A stretch of DNA of 9,514 nt, taken from the NCBI GenBank assembly GCA_002482815.1, contig DLGS01000178.1, positions 1 to 9,514 of the forward strand. The letters run 5' to 3'. The stretch comes from Bacteroidetes bacterium UBA7688. Its GTDB lineage: Bacteria; Bacteroidota; Bacteroidia; Chitinophagales; Chitinophagaceae. This document shows, piece by piece, positions 1 through 6,223 of this stretch. Every line of letters begins with the position of its first letter. Position 1 is the first letter of the stretch. The notes beneath the pieces were generated by a model that saw only the letters and a list, made by a program, of their open reading frames with translations, did no database searches and was not told where the DNA came from. The translations under genes were made by a program, and so were the position numbers.

Positions 1-1
1 T

Positions 2-46
2 ATAAGGACTTGTGCGGTTTGGCTGCACAGGTCCTTATCATTTTTG
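2..46 (+). promoter_or_regulatory. Palindromic operator-promoter, copy 1, upstream of the vWA gene
   Basis: Bases 2-15 pair with 25-38 (14 bp including one G-T wobble) around a 9-base centre, 16-24. A TTG at 19-21, inside TTTG 18-21, lies at the exact centre. After a 17-base spacer, CATTTTTG at 39-46 matches the Bacteroidota -7 consensus TAnnTTTG except for its first base. Transcription would start near base 53, giving a leader of roughly 30 bases before the ATG at 82. The same layout recurs at 3740-3783, which is the main reason for reading this as a promoter with an overlapping operator. The hairpin could also, or instead, terminate an upstream gene outside the window. Promoter function is inferred. 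Confidence 0.6.
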
Positions 47-81
47 CATCACTTTTAAAAAAAAACACCTGACGAAACAAT

Positions 82-1539
82 ATGCAAACAGTAACATTAA
101 TACTGGTCGATCACTCTGGAAGTATGAAAGATAATGGCAAAATGGATTTTGCTAAAAAATTACTCATGGAAGAGGTACTTGCTGAATTAAATTTTTCATT
201 TATGATCGGCGTAAAAACGTTCACAATTGTCGAAGAAAGTAGGGAAACATTGATACTTCCAATACATCCGCTGAGTTTAACTAACAGAACAGAATTAACT
301 CAAAAAATTTCAGGAATTATAAACCCAAGTGGAGGCACTCCAATTTCTGCCGCCATTAGAGATGCTGTCAACGATTTAAAAGAATATCCTGCATTTGAAA
401 AGAGAATTGTACTGGTGACTGATGGCGAAGAAACGATACAGGATGGAATAAATTACGAAAATGCAATAGCAGAAGCAGGAAAGGAGGGTTTCCATTGTCA
501 AATACATATTATCGGTCTCGGCCTGGACAAAGTAGCACTAGAAAAAGCAAATGCAATCAGTATTGCAACTAAAGGCTCTGTAAGCAATATTCCATTGACT
601 AATGGAACACCAATCCAACCGGAAGAAGTAAAAGAATCAATTACTCCTTTTATTAATGCAATTAAGACTCCGGTGTTTCCCAATGGATTAGAAAAGATTC
701 ATGGCGACGAAACTGGCTCTGATTTACATCCTGTAACCCCAACCAATAAGCCTACACAGGATGAAAATGGCCATCATATTCAAGATGCAAATATTCCAAC
801 AGCAACTGAACCGGTACCCACACCCGTAGAATCAATAGTAGAGGCTGATGATCATCAGCCTTCTGAGCAGATTAAACCAGTTACGGACTTAACTGGAGAT
901 GAGGTTTGGGAAGCTCCGCCCGAAACTCCAGAAGTAAACCCTGCTCCAGATCAAATTGATGAGGCCGCATCACCTATTCAACCGGAGCCCCAGAATATTA
1001 ATCCGGTAATTTGGCATGAAGAAAATGTGGAAACAAGGTCACCATTCAGTATTACCATTACCTCGCGCTTTTTTAATGATATTTTGGTGCAGATGGAAAA
1101 TTTATCCATTGAAATGGCAGCCATAAAATCCACGATGGCAAAGAAAACAGCAGAAGAAGAATTAAAAAAATTAAGCGCTGCCGAGGTTGCCTACATTCAT
1201 AACCTACTGAACAAGCGATATGGTGAAAGGGTACGAATAACAGATCATTCCGTTTTTGAAATTGTATTGGAAGATCAGACCCGGCCGGAGTATTTTGTTA
1301 TCTGTAAACCAGTAAATATAGTTGTATCTCCTTTTTGCTTAACCCAGTATGAATGGCGACTTTTTTTAAATTATACTAAAAATACACAGATATGTCTTGT
1401 GATGGAGGAAGGCGGGCAACCTAAATGCGTATTTATCGATAATTTACTGGATTGGATTTTAAAGGGTAAGGTTGTTCCCTATATGGTGGAGGAAAAGACT
1501 GTTCAGCCTGGAGAGGTGTGGCTAAGAATCGAACGCTAA
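82..1539 (+). CDS. vWA-domain protein with complete MIDAS and possible degenerate DUF3883-like C-terminus
   Basis: This is the first gene of the cassette, 485 residues, with no signal peptide, so probably cytoplasmic. Residues 3-195 form a vWA domain with a full metal-binding MIDAS motif: DHSGS (D10, S12, S14), T86 in SGGTP and D114 in LVTDGEE. vWA domains of this TerY-like type usually bind partner proteins through a metal ion, often as scaffolds in multi-protein conflict systems. Residues 200-315 are a low-complexity Pro/Glu/Thr linker. Residues 340-365 are probably helical. Residues 366-485 form a separate alpha/beta domain in which YFVICKP, SPFCLTQYEW and the following strand resemble the DUF3883 (NOV_C) layout, where EVK is common; here the acidic residue is lost (ICK), so any nuclease activity is doubtful. 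The ATG at 82 lies behind an A-rich leader and is the only plausible start. The vWA call is firm, the C-terminal call weak. Confidence 0.9.
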   Translation: MQTVTLILVDHSGSMKDNGKMDFAKKLLMEEVLAELNFSFMIGVKTFTIVEESRETLILPIHPLSLTNRTELTQKISGIINPSGGTPISAAIRDAVNDLKEYPAFEKRIVLVTDGEETIQDGINYENAIAEAGKEGFHCQIHIIGLGLDKVALEKANAISIATKGSVSNIPLTNGTPIQPEEVKESITPFINAIKTPVFPNGLEKIHGDETGSDLHPVTPTNKPTQDENGHHIQDANIPTATEPVPTPVESIVEADDHQPSEQIKPVTDLTGDEVWEAPPETPEVNPAPDQIDEAASPIQPEPQNINPVIWHEENVETRSPFSITITSRFFNDILVQMENLSIEMAAIKSTMAKKTAEEELKKLSAAEVAYIHNLLNKRYGERVRITDHSVFEIVLEDQTRPEYFVICKPVNIVVSPFCLTQYEWRLFLNYTKNTQICLVMEEGGQPKCVFIDNLLDWILKGKVVPYMVEEKTVQPGEVWLRIER

Positions 1540-1564
1540 ATATTAAATGAATTAAATTAATCAG

Positions 1565-2335
1565 ATGGTTGACTTAATCAAATATGCTTCTATTTCCAGG
1601 ATTTATATCAAGGATCTCCGGTTTTATCAGCCGGAAAAGAAATCCGAATGTTTATCGTTTTGCAAAAACCTGGGAATTTCTTATTTGCCAGACGTTTCAC
1701 GCAAATTCTATTATGAAATCGTTAATGACGATTTTATAAAAAGAAAATTGAATGCGGAGGCAAGTTGTAATCCTACAGATTTATTATTTTCTCGGGCTAC
1801 GCTTCAAAAGTTTGAGCGGAATCCGGATAATGTCCTGTTTGTTGTCGAAAATGGCATAATTAAGGGTGTTATCCATATTGTTGATTATAATAATGAGTTT
1901 TTGTTTTTTGAGTTTTATAAGTTGGTTTTTCATTTTGAACGGAATTTGCGTAGATTTTTAGTGGCAAAAAAAGAAACACAGGGCACGCTGTTAAAATGGG
2001 TGAACGATAATAACTTTAGAAATTCTCCTCCTTTGCCAAAGACCGAAGAACTAAAGGCATTTCCTCTGTTTGATGCATTTTATTTATCGCTCTTGGTTAG
2101 TTTTGTAACGTCATCTGAGACGAAATACTTTAACTGGAATTATAAAAAAAATATTGGCCTTATCCGAAATTGGGTAGCACATAACAGAGATGTTATTGCC
2201 ACTGATAAAAATGATGATTCAGAACGTTCCTTGTATGATTTTAAGGGTTTGACTAGGTTTGTGGAAGCGGCAATAGCATTTTTTGATTATTTTGAAGAGC
2301 TGGAGCAGAAGTTGTTAGAATCTGGTTCCAATTAG
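1565..2335 (+). CDS. Putative CBS-like/HEPN fusion protein (RX4H RNase motif)
   Basis: This 256-residue protein starts 25 bases after the vWA gene, without an intervening terminator. Its C-terminal half (about 165-250) is helical and carries RNWVAHNRD, with R201 and H206 fitting the RX4-6H catalytic motif of HEPN domains, which are metal-independent RNases in many toxins and defence effectors. The N-terminal part (about 5-135) contains VLFVVENGIIKGVIHIVDYNN (split here as residues 90-99 and 100-110), a strand-turn-strand-helix pattern like a CBS domain, followed by FERNLRRFL; CBS pairs bind adenosine nucleotides. The HEPN call rests on the motif in a helical context. The CBS call rests on pattern only. 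A reasonable reading is a nucleotide-sensing RNase, but neither activity is shown by the sequence. The gene is notably AT-rich, even compared with its neighbours. Confidence 0.6.
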   Translation: MVDLIKYASISRIYIKDLRFYQPEKKSECLSFCKNLGISYLPDVSRKFYYEIVNDDFIKRKLNAEASCNPTDLLFSRATLQKFERNPDNVLFVVENGIIKGVIHIVDYNNEFLFFEFYKLVFHFERNLRRFLVAKKETQGTLLKWVNDNNFRNSPPLPKTEELKAFPLFDAFYLSLLVSFVTSSETKYFNWNYKKNIGLIRNWVAHNRDVIATDKNDDSERSLYDFKGLTRFVEAAIAFFDYFEELEQKLLESGSN

Positions 2336-2385
2336 CATTTTGGGAGTAATTTTCGTTTAAAAAAATTAATTTGTCATATTAAACT

Positions 2386-3003
2386 ATGGATAAAGTAAAG
2401 AAAACTGTTTGGGTAGCAGTAGATAAGGACATGGAATTTACTGAGCATGAGTCAATGGACTTAGCTTTGTCGACCAACCCATTTGTAATATTCCTTGAAA
2501 AGGAAGGAGAATGGGAAAATGGACCATACCAAAACTATGCATATGATATTGATTTTTATAATTTTGAAGGATACAAAATTGATGGAGTCATATTGAATAG
2601 TTGGCGACTTTCCGATTTGAAGATAACACATGGAGGCTTTAGTAATGGCTTCTCAAAATCGATTGTCATCTTATCTGTGATCGATCCGCTAGGATCTTTT
2701 CAAATTCGTAATTTCGGAAATAGGCGGAGTGGAATAATAAGTGCATTAGTGCTTCTAAACGCAGTATGCAAGTATGATAATTGGGAGGATTTTCGCCAAT
2801 ATGACCCTTCAGAAAAAGAAAAATCAGAAATACAACTACTTCAAAATGAAGTAGAAAGGCTTACTAATGAAAATGGGGTATTGCTAGAAAAGTTGGATAA
2901 GATTCGACAAATATTATCTGCCGAAGGTACCAACTTGATTAAAGAGAACAACTTGGTCGACTCTCAAGCGGATGATGACAACGAAGGCTCAAGTGGAGAT
3001 TGA
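2386..3003 (+). CDS. Unrecognised protein with C-terminal coiled coil
   Basis: I do not recognise this 205-residue protein. Residues 1-135 look like a mixed alpha/beta globular domain, rich in aromatic and acidic residues (YAYDIDFYNFEGYKIDG near 51-67) and ending in a hydrophobic helix (IISALVLLNAVCKY, 117-130). Residues 142-178 have a heptad pattern with leucines and isoleucines (SEIQLLQNEVERLTNENG and onwards), indicating a coiled coil that could mediate dimerisation or binding to a cassette partner. The last 20 residues are acidic and probably disordered. There is no signal peptide or membrane segment. It lies 50 bases after the HEPN gene and 42 before the next gene, in the same direction, so it is probably in the same transcript. 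An adaptor or sensor role would be a guess from context. The ATG at 2386 follows an AT-rich leader. Confidence 0.7.
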   Translation: MDKVKKTVWVAVDKDMEFTEHESMDLALSTNPFVIFLEKEGEWENGPYQNYAYDIDFYNFEGYKIDGVILNSWRLSDLKITHGGFSNGFSKSIVILSVIDPLGSFQIRNFGNRRSGIISALVLLNAVCKYDNWEDFRQYDPSEKEKSEIQLLQNEVERLTNENGVLLEKLDKIRQILSAEGTNLIKENNLVDSQADDDNEGSSGD

Positions 3004-3045
3004 GGTAAGGTATTAAATCAAATTCGCGTCATTGAAAAATTCATA

Positions 3046-3714
3046 ATGAATAAAATCAACCCAAACACCATGGATCATTTAGAAAAAGTCAAAGGCTTTA
3101 TTACCCACATTAAAACTGCAAAAAGTATCGAAGATTGGCAGGCGTTATTAAGGAACGAGCACATTGCTTTATTTAAAAAAAGTGATCAGACGTATCCCCC
3201 CATTGCTGGGTTGTTCAAAAATGAAGATTTAAAAGACAAACTTGCCAAAATTGAAATCAACAACCTGAGTACCGTCACTGAAAAAATCCTTTACGCCGTC
3301 CTTTGGAAAAATGGGGATCTGCTAAAAGTTGCTCATGTTATTAATGGATTAAATCTAGAGAGAAGCACATCACCCACCGCAATTACCTTTCATCAATTTG
3401 GACAATTTTTGGCGGCGCCGGACGAAAACCCTATTATCGATCAGCATGTGATCAGGGCTTTTAGGGCTGTCCAGGAGAAAGACAGCCTGGATATGGTGAC
3501 ATTAATGAAGATTGCTAAAAGTGGTCCGCTCCATGCAACACGCAATGGTGACATTATAAAGGACTACATTAATTGGGTAAAAGAAAAGCATGCCGGATCA
3601 ATGGATTGTACGCCTGCTGAACTGTTTTATGCAATTGATGATATCATGTTTGCCTTTGGGCGATGGATTAAGAGTTTTAGTAAGCCAAAGGGGCAAACAT
3701 TTTCTGAGGAATAG
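3046..3714 (+). CDS. Unrecognised helical protein (possible HhH-GPD/OGG-like fold)
   Basis: This protein has 222 residues, is mostly helical and has no membrane segment. I do not recognise it with confidence. The central region (about 75-145) reads as helix, EKILYAVLWKNGD, a loop, then TFHQFGQFL and PIIDQHVIRAF at 129-139. The last segment resembles the part of HhH-GPD DNA glycosylases where an aspartate begins the next helix (consensus roughly vDtHvxRv); D132 would be the counterpart. However, the glycine-rich hairpin and catalytic lysine of that family are not clear, so the likeness may be chance. Met9 at 3070 is an alternative start; the ATG at 3046 was kept because of its AT-rich leader. 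It is the last gene of the first transcript: copy 2 of the palindromic promoter begins 26 bases after its stop. Its function in the cassette is unknown. Confidence 0.7.
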   Translation: MNKINPNTMDHLEKVKGFITHIKTAKSIEDWQALLRNEHIALFKKSDQTYPPIAGLFKNEDLKDKLAKIEINNLSTVTEKILYAVLWKNGDLLKVAHVINGLNLERSTSPTAITFHQFGQFLAAPDENPIIDQHVIRAFRAVQEKDSLDMVTLMKIAKSGPLHATRNGDIIKDYINWVKEKHAGSMDCTPAELFYAIDDIMFAFGRWIKSFSKPKGQTFSEE

Positions 3715-3739
3715 ATAAATATGCGTTAACATTTTGCAG

Positions 3740-3783
3740 GAAGGAAGTGTGCACATTGGTTGCATACGTCTTTTCTAATTTTG
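3740..3783 (+). promoter_or_regulatory. Palindromic operator-promoter, copy 2, upstream of the second HEPN gene
   Basis: Bases 3740-3752 pair imperfectly with 3762-3774 (three wobbles and one mismatch at 3746/3768) around the 9-base centre 3753-3761. TTG at 3756-3758 lies at the centre of the dyad, followed after 17 bases by TAATTTTG (3776-3783), a perfect TAnnTTTG -7 box. Compared with copy 1 (offset 3737), 28 of the 41 positions from base 6 to 46 are identical without gaps, and the next start codon is at the same distance to within one base. It would start a second transcript for the last three cassette genes. It may also act as a terminator for the gene ending at 3714. Confidence 0.65.
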
Positions 3784-3817
3784 TCTCATTATCGAATCAA
3801 AAATCTCTACTCAAAAA

Positions 3818-4798
3818 ATGATGATGAAATCTGAACCAGGTAGACTTAAATACCAATCCGCTGACCCTCGATGGTCAATTTTTGGAATAAATGACTTCGA
3901 AACTTACGTAGAGAAATTTGTCCTGCAGGGGCGATTTCATAATAAGGTGCCAGAGAAAATTGTAGATGCATATTCCATTGCGGAGCATGTTCTGGCAGGT
4001 GCATATTTTCATTATCCTTTGATTGATGAGGCATTGGTAAAACTCTTACGGTTTTTTGAGTTATCGGTCAAAATGCGATGCCGTCAATTGGGCATTGATC
4101 CAGGTCGAAAAACGCTTTTTACTTTAATTGATATTTGGGCAGAGGCGGAGCATGAAAAGGAGTTAAAAGATGTTGGACATTCGATCCGATGGCGTAGAAA
4201 CTTTATGCTGCATCCGGACGGAGAAACTTTAGGGGGGACTGGTTATCTCAATCAGTTCAAATTGATGATGTCCGTCTGGAACGCTATGTTTTTACCGGTT
4301 GAATATTTTAAAGAATCCAAGAGGGTTGCGGAATATTTTCAGGGGATATTAGGCTCACTGAACCCCGGAAACATGCAATTGGAGATCAATCAATCGGGAT
4401 ACTTAATTTACCAGAGCAGACTTGTTGAGGTTTACAAGAATAATGACGAATGGACTGGTTTACTTGCCTTTTATCCAATTCCTCCGGATATTCATGAAAT
4501 AACGCAGCACCAAAGGTTTCCGTCTCCAATATTCGCCATGGCCAGATCGCTGCAAAAGATTGACAATGCCATTCATGGTATTAATTTTAGTAATGAACAG
4601 TTTGTGCTCAAACCTGCAACTAATCCAGATTTTTTAAATATTATTGGAGCATGGACCATGAATATTAACCACCCTGAAAATGGCATCATACTTTCCATGT
4701 ACAACAAGTTTTTAAATACTGAGGTGTACAAGGAAAAACTCAATTGCCGATACCAGTTTTGGGGGAGGGATAACCAAAAACAACCCGTTTCACTTTAA
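3818..4798 (+). CDS. HEPN-like domain protein with novel C-terminal region
   Basis: This protein has 326 residues and no signal peptide or membrane segment. Residues 25-165 are helical, with LLRFFELSVKMRCRQLGI at 76-93 followed by IRWRRNFMLHP, in which R127 and H132 fit the HEPN RX4H motif; E81 lies on the earlier helix, where HEPN folds often have a polar residue. This arrangement is typical of HEPN domains, many of which are RNases. Residues 180-326 form a separate alpha/beta region that I do not recognise. It shares no evident sequence with the other HEPN-like protein at 1565-2335, apart from the motif. The gene begins with three consecutive ATG codons (3818, 3821, 3824), so the exact start is uncertain. 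It lies 35 bases after its own palindromic promoter and 35 bases before the exonuclease gene, so it probably leads the second transcript. HEPN assignment is moderately sure; RNase activity is inferred. Confidence 0.6.
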   Translation: MMMKSEPGRLKYQSADPRWSIFGINDFETYVEKFVLQGRFHNKVPEKIVDAYSIAEHVLAGAYFHYPLIDEALVKLLRFFELSVKMRCRQLGIDPGRKTLFTLIDIWAEAEHEKELKDVGHSIRWRRNFMLHPDGETLGGTGYLNQFKLMMSVWNAMFLPVEYFKESKRVAEYFQGILGSLNPGNMQLEINQSGYLIYQSRLVEVYKNNDEWTGLLAFYPIPPDIHEITQHQRFPSPIFAMARSLQKIDNAIHGINFSNEQFVLKPATNPDFLNIIGAWTMNINHPENGIILSMYNKFLNTEVYKEKLNCRYQFWGRDNQKQPVSL

Positions 4799-4833
4799 TC
4801 CAAGTTCTTCACTTCAAACTAAAGTATTTAGAC

Positions 4834-5403
4834 ATGTACCTATTTTTTGATACAGAAACAACTGGTCTCCCTTTAAACTGGAAAGCGCCGGTTACAGACC
4901 TGAATAACTGGCCCCGATTGGTGCAGTTAGCATATTTGTTGTATGATACACAAGGTAATAAAATTGCTGAGGGCGATTATATTATCAAACCAGAAGGGTT
5001 CACCGTAGCAGCAGCGGCTACTGCAATACATGGGATTACTACCGAACGTGCGCTGCGAGAGGGTATTCCGCTTTCAAAGGGACTGGAATTGTTTGTTCAA
5101 CAACTGGGGAAGGCCACACATTTGGTAGCGCATAATATGAGTTTTGATGAAAAAATTGTTGGGGCTGAATTATTACGAAATGGTCAACCTAATCTGCTGG
5201 ATACCAAACGGAAAATCTGTACCATGAACGCCACGACAGATTTTTGTGCCATCCCGGGTAATTACGGTTATAAATGGCCCAAATTATCGGAGTTGCACTA
5301 CAAACTTTTCAAGGCGCATTTTGAAGATGCGCACAACGCTGCGATTGATATTCAGGTTACTGCCAAATGCTTTTGGGAATTAAAACGCCTTAGTAAAATA
5401 TGA
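4834..5403 (+). CDS. DEDDh-family 3'-5' exonuclease (DnaQ-like)
   Basis: This is a single-domain exonuclease of 189 residues, the usual size for a stand-alone DnaQ-like enzyme. All active-site motifs are present: Exo I FFDTETTG (D6, E8), Exo II LVAHNMSFDEKI (D105), and Exo III EDAHNAAIDI (H167 and D172, the HX4D form that defines DEDDh). Such enzymes remove nucleotides from 3' ends of DNA or RNA using two metal ions; the substrate cannot be read from the sequence. There are no polymerase or other accessory domains, so a role as replicative proofreading subunit is unlikely. Its stop codon overlaps the start of the caspase-like gene (ATGA, 5400-5403), which points to coupled translation and a shared function. 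Within the cassette it could attack invader DNA or trim RNA ends made by the HEPN proteins; both are inferences. Confidence 0.9.
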   Translation: MYLFFDTETTGLPLNWKAPVTDLNNWPRLVQLAYLLYDTQGNKIAEGDYIIKPEGFTVAAAATAIHGITTERALREGIPLSKGLELFVQQLGKATHLVAHNMSFDEKIVGAELLRNGQPNLLDTKRKICTMNATTDFCAIPGNYGYKWPKLSELHYKLFKAHFEDAHNAAIDIQVTAKCFWELKRLSKI

Positions 5404-5948
5404 GTTCACGCATCAAAATTTTCTCCATAGAAGGGGAGTGGGAAAAGGCCACAAAAAATAGCACACTTTCTGTGCTGCCAGGTTTGCAATTACTCAACCA
5501 GGTTGAAGATATTCCTTTTGTGCACCGAACGGCAGTTACGCATCAGGAATTCCATCATTACCTGAAATCGTTTGGCAAAAGCAGCGCCTTTAATGTTTTA
5601 TACCTGGCGTTTCATGGGGATAAAGGGGCAATATGGTTTGAGGAAGGCGAACTTAAATTGCTGGATCTGGCTAGCATTTATCCAAATGTATTTGAAGACA
5701 CAACTATCCTGATCAGTTCATGTCAGGTTGCCAGTCAACGAAAGGTAATAGAGCAGTTTAAAAATATAACTGGCGCTCAAAAGGTAGCAGCCTACAGAAA
5801 AGATATTGATTTTTTTGAAAGTATGATTCTTGATCTGGCATGCCTAAAGGCGCTTAGTCGCGTAACATCCCGTACTTCATGGAAAAGTATTATTGAGAAA
5901 GAACATCCTTGGCTGTTGGAGAAAACCGGGTTATTGTTTTTGGAATGA
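5400..5948 (+). CDS. CHAT/caspase-like protein with His-Cys dyad
   Basis: This 182-residue protein is compact and has no signal peptide or membrane segment. Strand-end motifs VLYLAFHGDKG (H72, G73) and TTILISSCQVAS (C108) give the His-Cys dyad spacing of the caspase/CHAT clan of cysteine peptidases. The downstream pattern (FKNITGAQKVAAYRKDIDFFESMILDLACLKAL) matches small bacterial CHAT-like proteins, where a TGA then a V-x-x-Y strand follow the Cys strand. The domain fills nearly the whole protein, so it has no built-in sensor and would need partners for activation, probably other cassette products. CHAT-like proteases act as effectors in several defence systems by cleaving host or system proteins. 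It overlaps the exonuclease gene by four bases and is the last cassette gene. The dyad and fold are well supported; actual peptidase activity and target are not visible. Confidence 0.75.
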   Translation: MSSRIKIFSIEGEWEKATKNSTLSVLPGLQLLNQVEDIPFVHRTAVTHQEFHHYLKSFGKSSAFNVLYLAFHGDKGAIWFEEGELKLLDLASIYPNVFEDTTILISSCQVASQRKVIEQFKNITGAQKVAAYRKDIDFFESMILDLACLKALSRVTSRTSWKSIIEKEHPWLLEKTGLLFLE

Positions 5949-6223
5949 AGTATTTCGTTTCATACCTGCAATACGCTCAATTGGCAGCATTTTTGCTCAT
6001 CATACAACTTTGCCCACCCAAATTTATCACTCAACCCAACCTAAAAATGCTATTAATTTTCGAGTGCCATTCGTCCAGTTCTATGAGGTATCTAATACCT
6101 GTTTATTATATATATGAAAATTAGTGGAGAGGCACGGTTACCCGTGCCTCTTTGAACTGCAATTTGGTTTTTTAAGGGGACGTTTCCGTCCAGTGTTCAG
6201 CGTCGTTTTGCCGGAATCTATTA
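5949..6223. other. Convergent intergenic region
   Basis: This stretch of 275 bases separates the + strand cassette from the - strand genes. It holds a small perfect hairpin, AGGTAT-CTA-ATACCT at 6086-6100, followed by an AT-rich run; the strong terminator at 6126-6153; and a GGACG-TTTC-CGTCC hairpin at 6178-6191, which on the - strand has a GAAA tetraloop and lies just after the stop of the gene at 6224-6736. Two short overlapping open frames in 5893-6124 are not gene-like. No promoter or third copy of the palindromic element was seen. Confidence 0.6.
6126..6153. terminator. Strong intrinsic terminator, possibly bidirectional
   Basis: GAGGCACGG (6129-6137) pairs perfectly with CCGTGCCTC (6142-6150) around the 4-base loop 6138-6141. 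One further A-T pair and two G-T wobbles extend the stem to 6126-6153. A short T run follows on the + strand, and AT-rich sequence lies on the other side for the - strand. It sits 178 bases after the last cassette gene and about 70 bases after the end of the - strand gene, so it probably stops transcription from both directions. Confidence 0.8.

Noticed and set aside
498..683. - strand open frame inside the vWA gene
   Set aside because: It is antisense to the well-supported vWA domain and has no independent support.
2347..2373. Possible internal promoter before the coiled-coil gene (TAATTTTC at 2347, TTAATTTG at 2366)
   Set aside because: Both differ from TAnnTTTG, neither has a convincing TTG at the right distance, and the palindromic element is absent.
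3738..3783. Reading copy 2 of the palindrome only as a terminator of the gene ending at 3714
   Set aside because: A terminator alone would not explain the shared centre sequence, the perfect -7 box and the identical distance to the next start codon in both copies; a dual role remains possible.
5893..6124. Two short overlapping + strand open frames after the caspase-like gene
   Set aside because: They overlap the end of the real gene and each other, have no protein-like pattern, and run into the terminator region.
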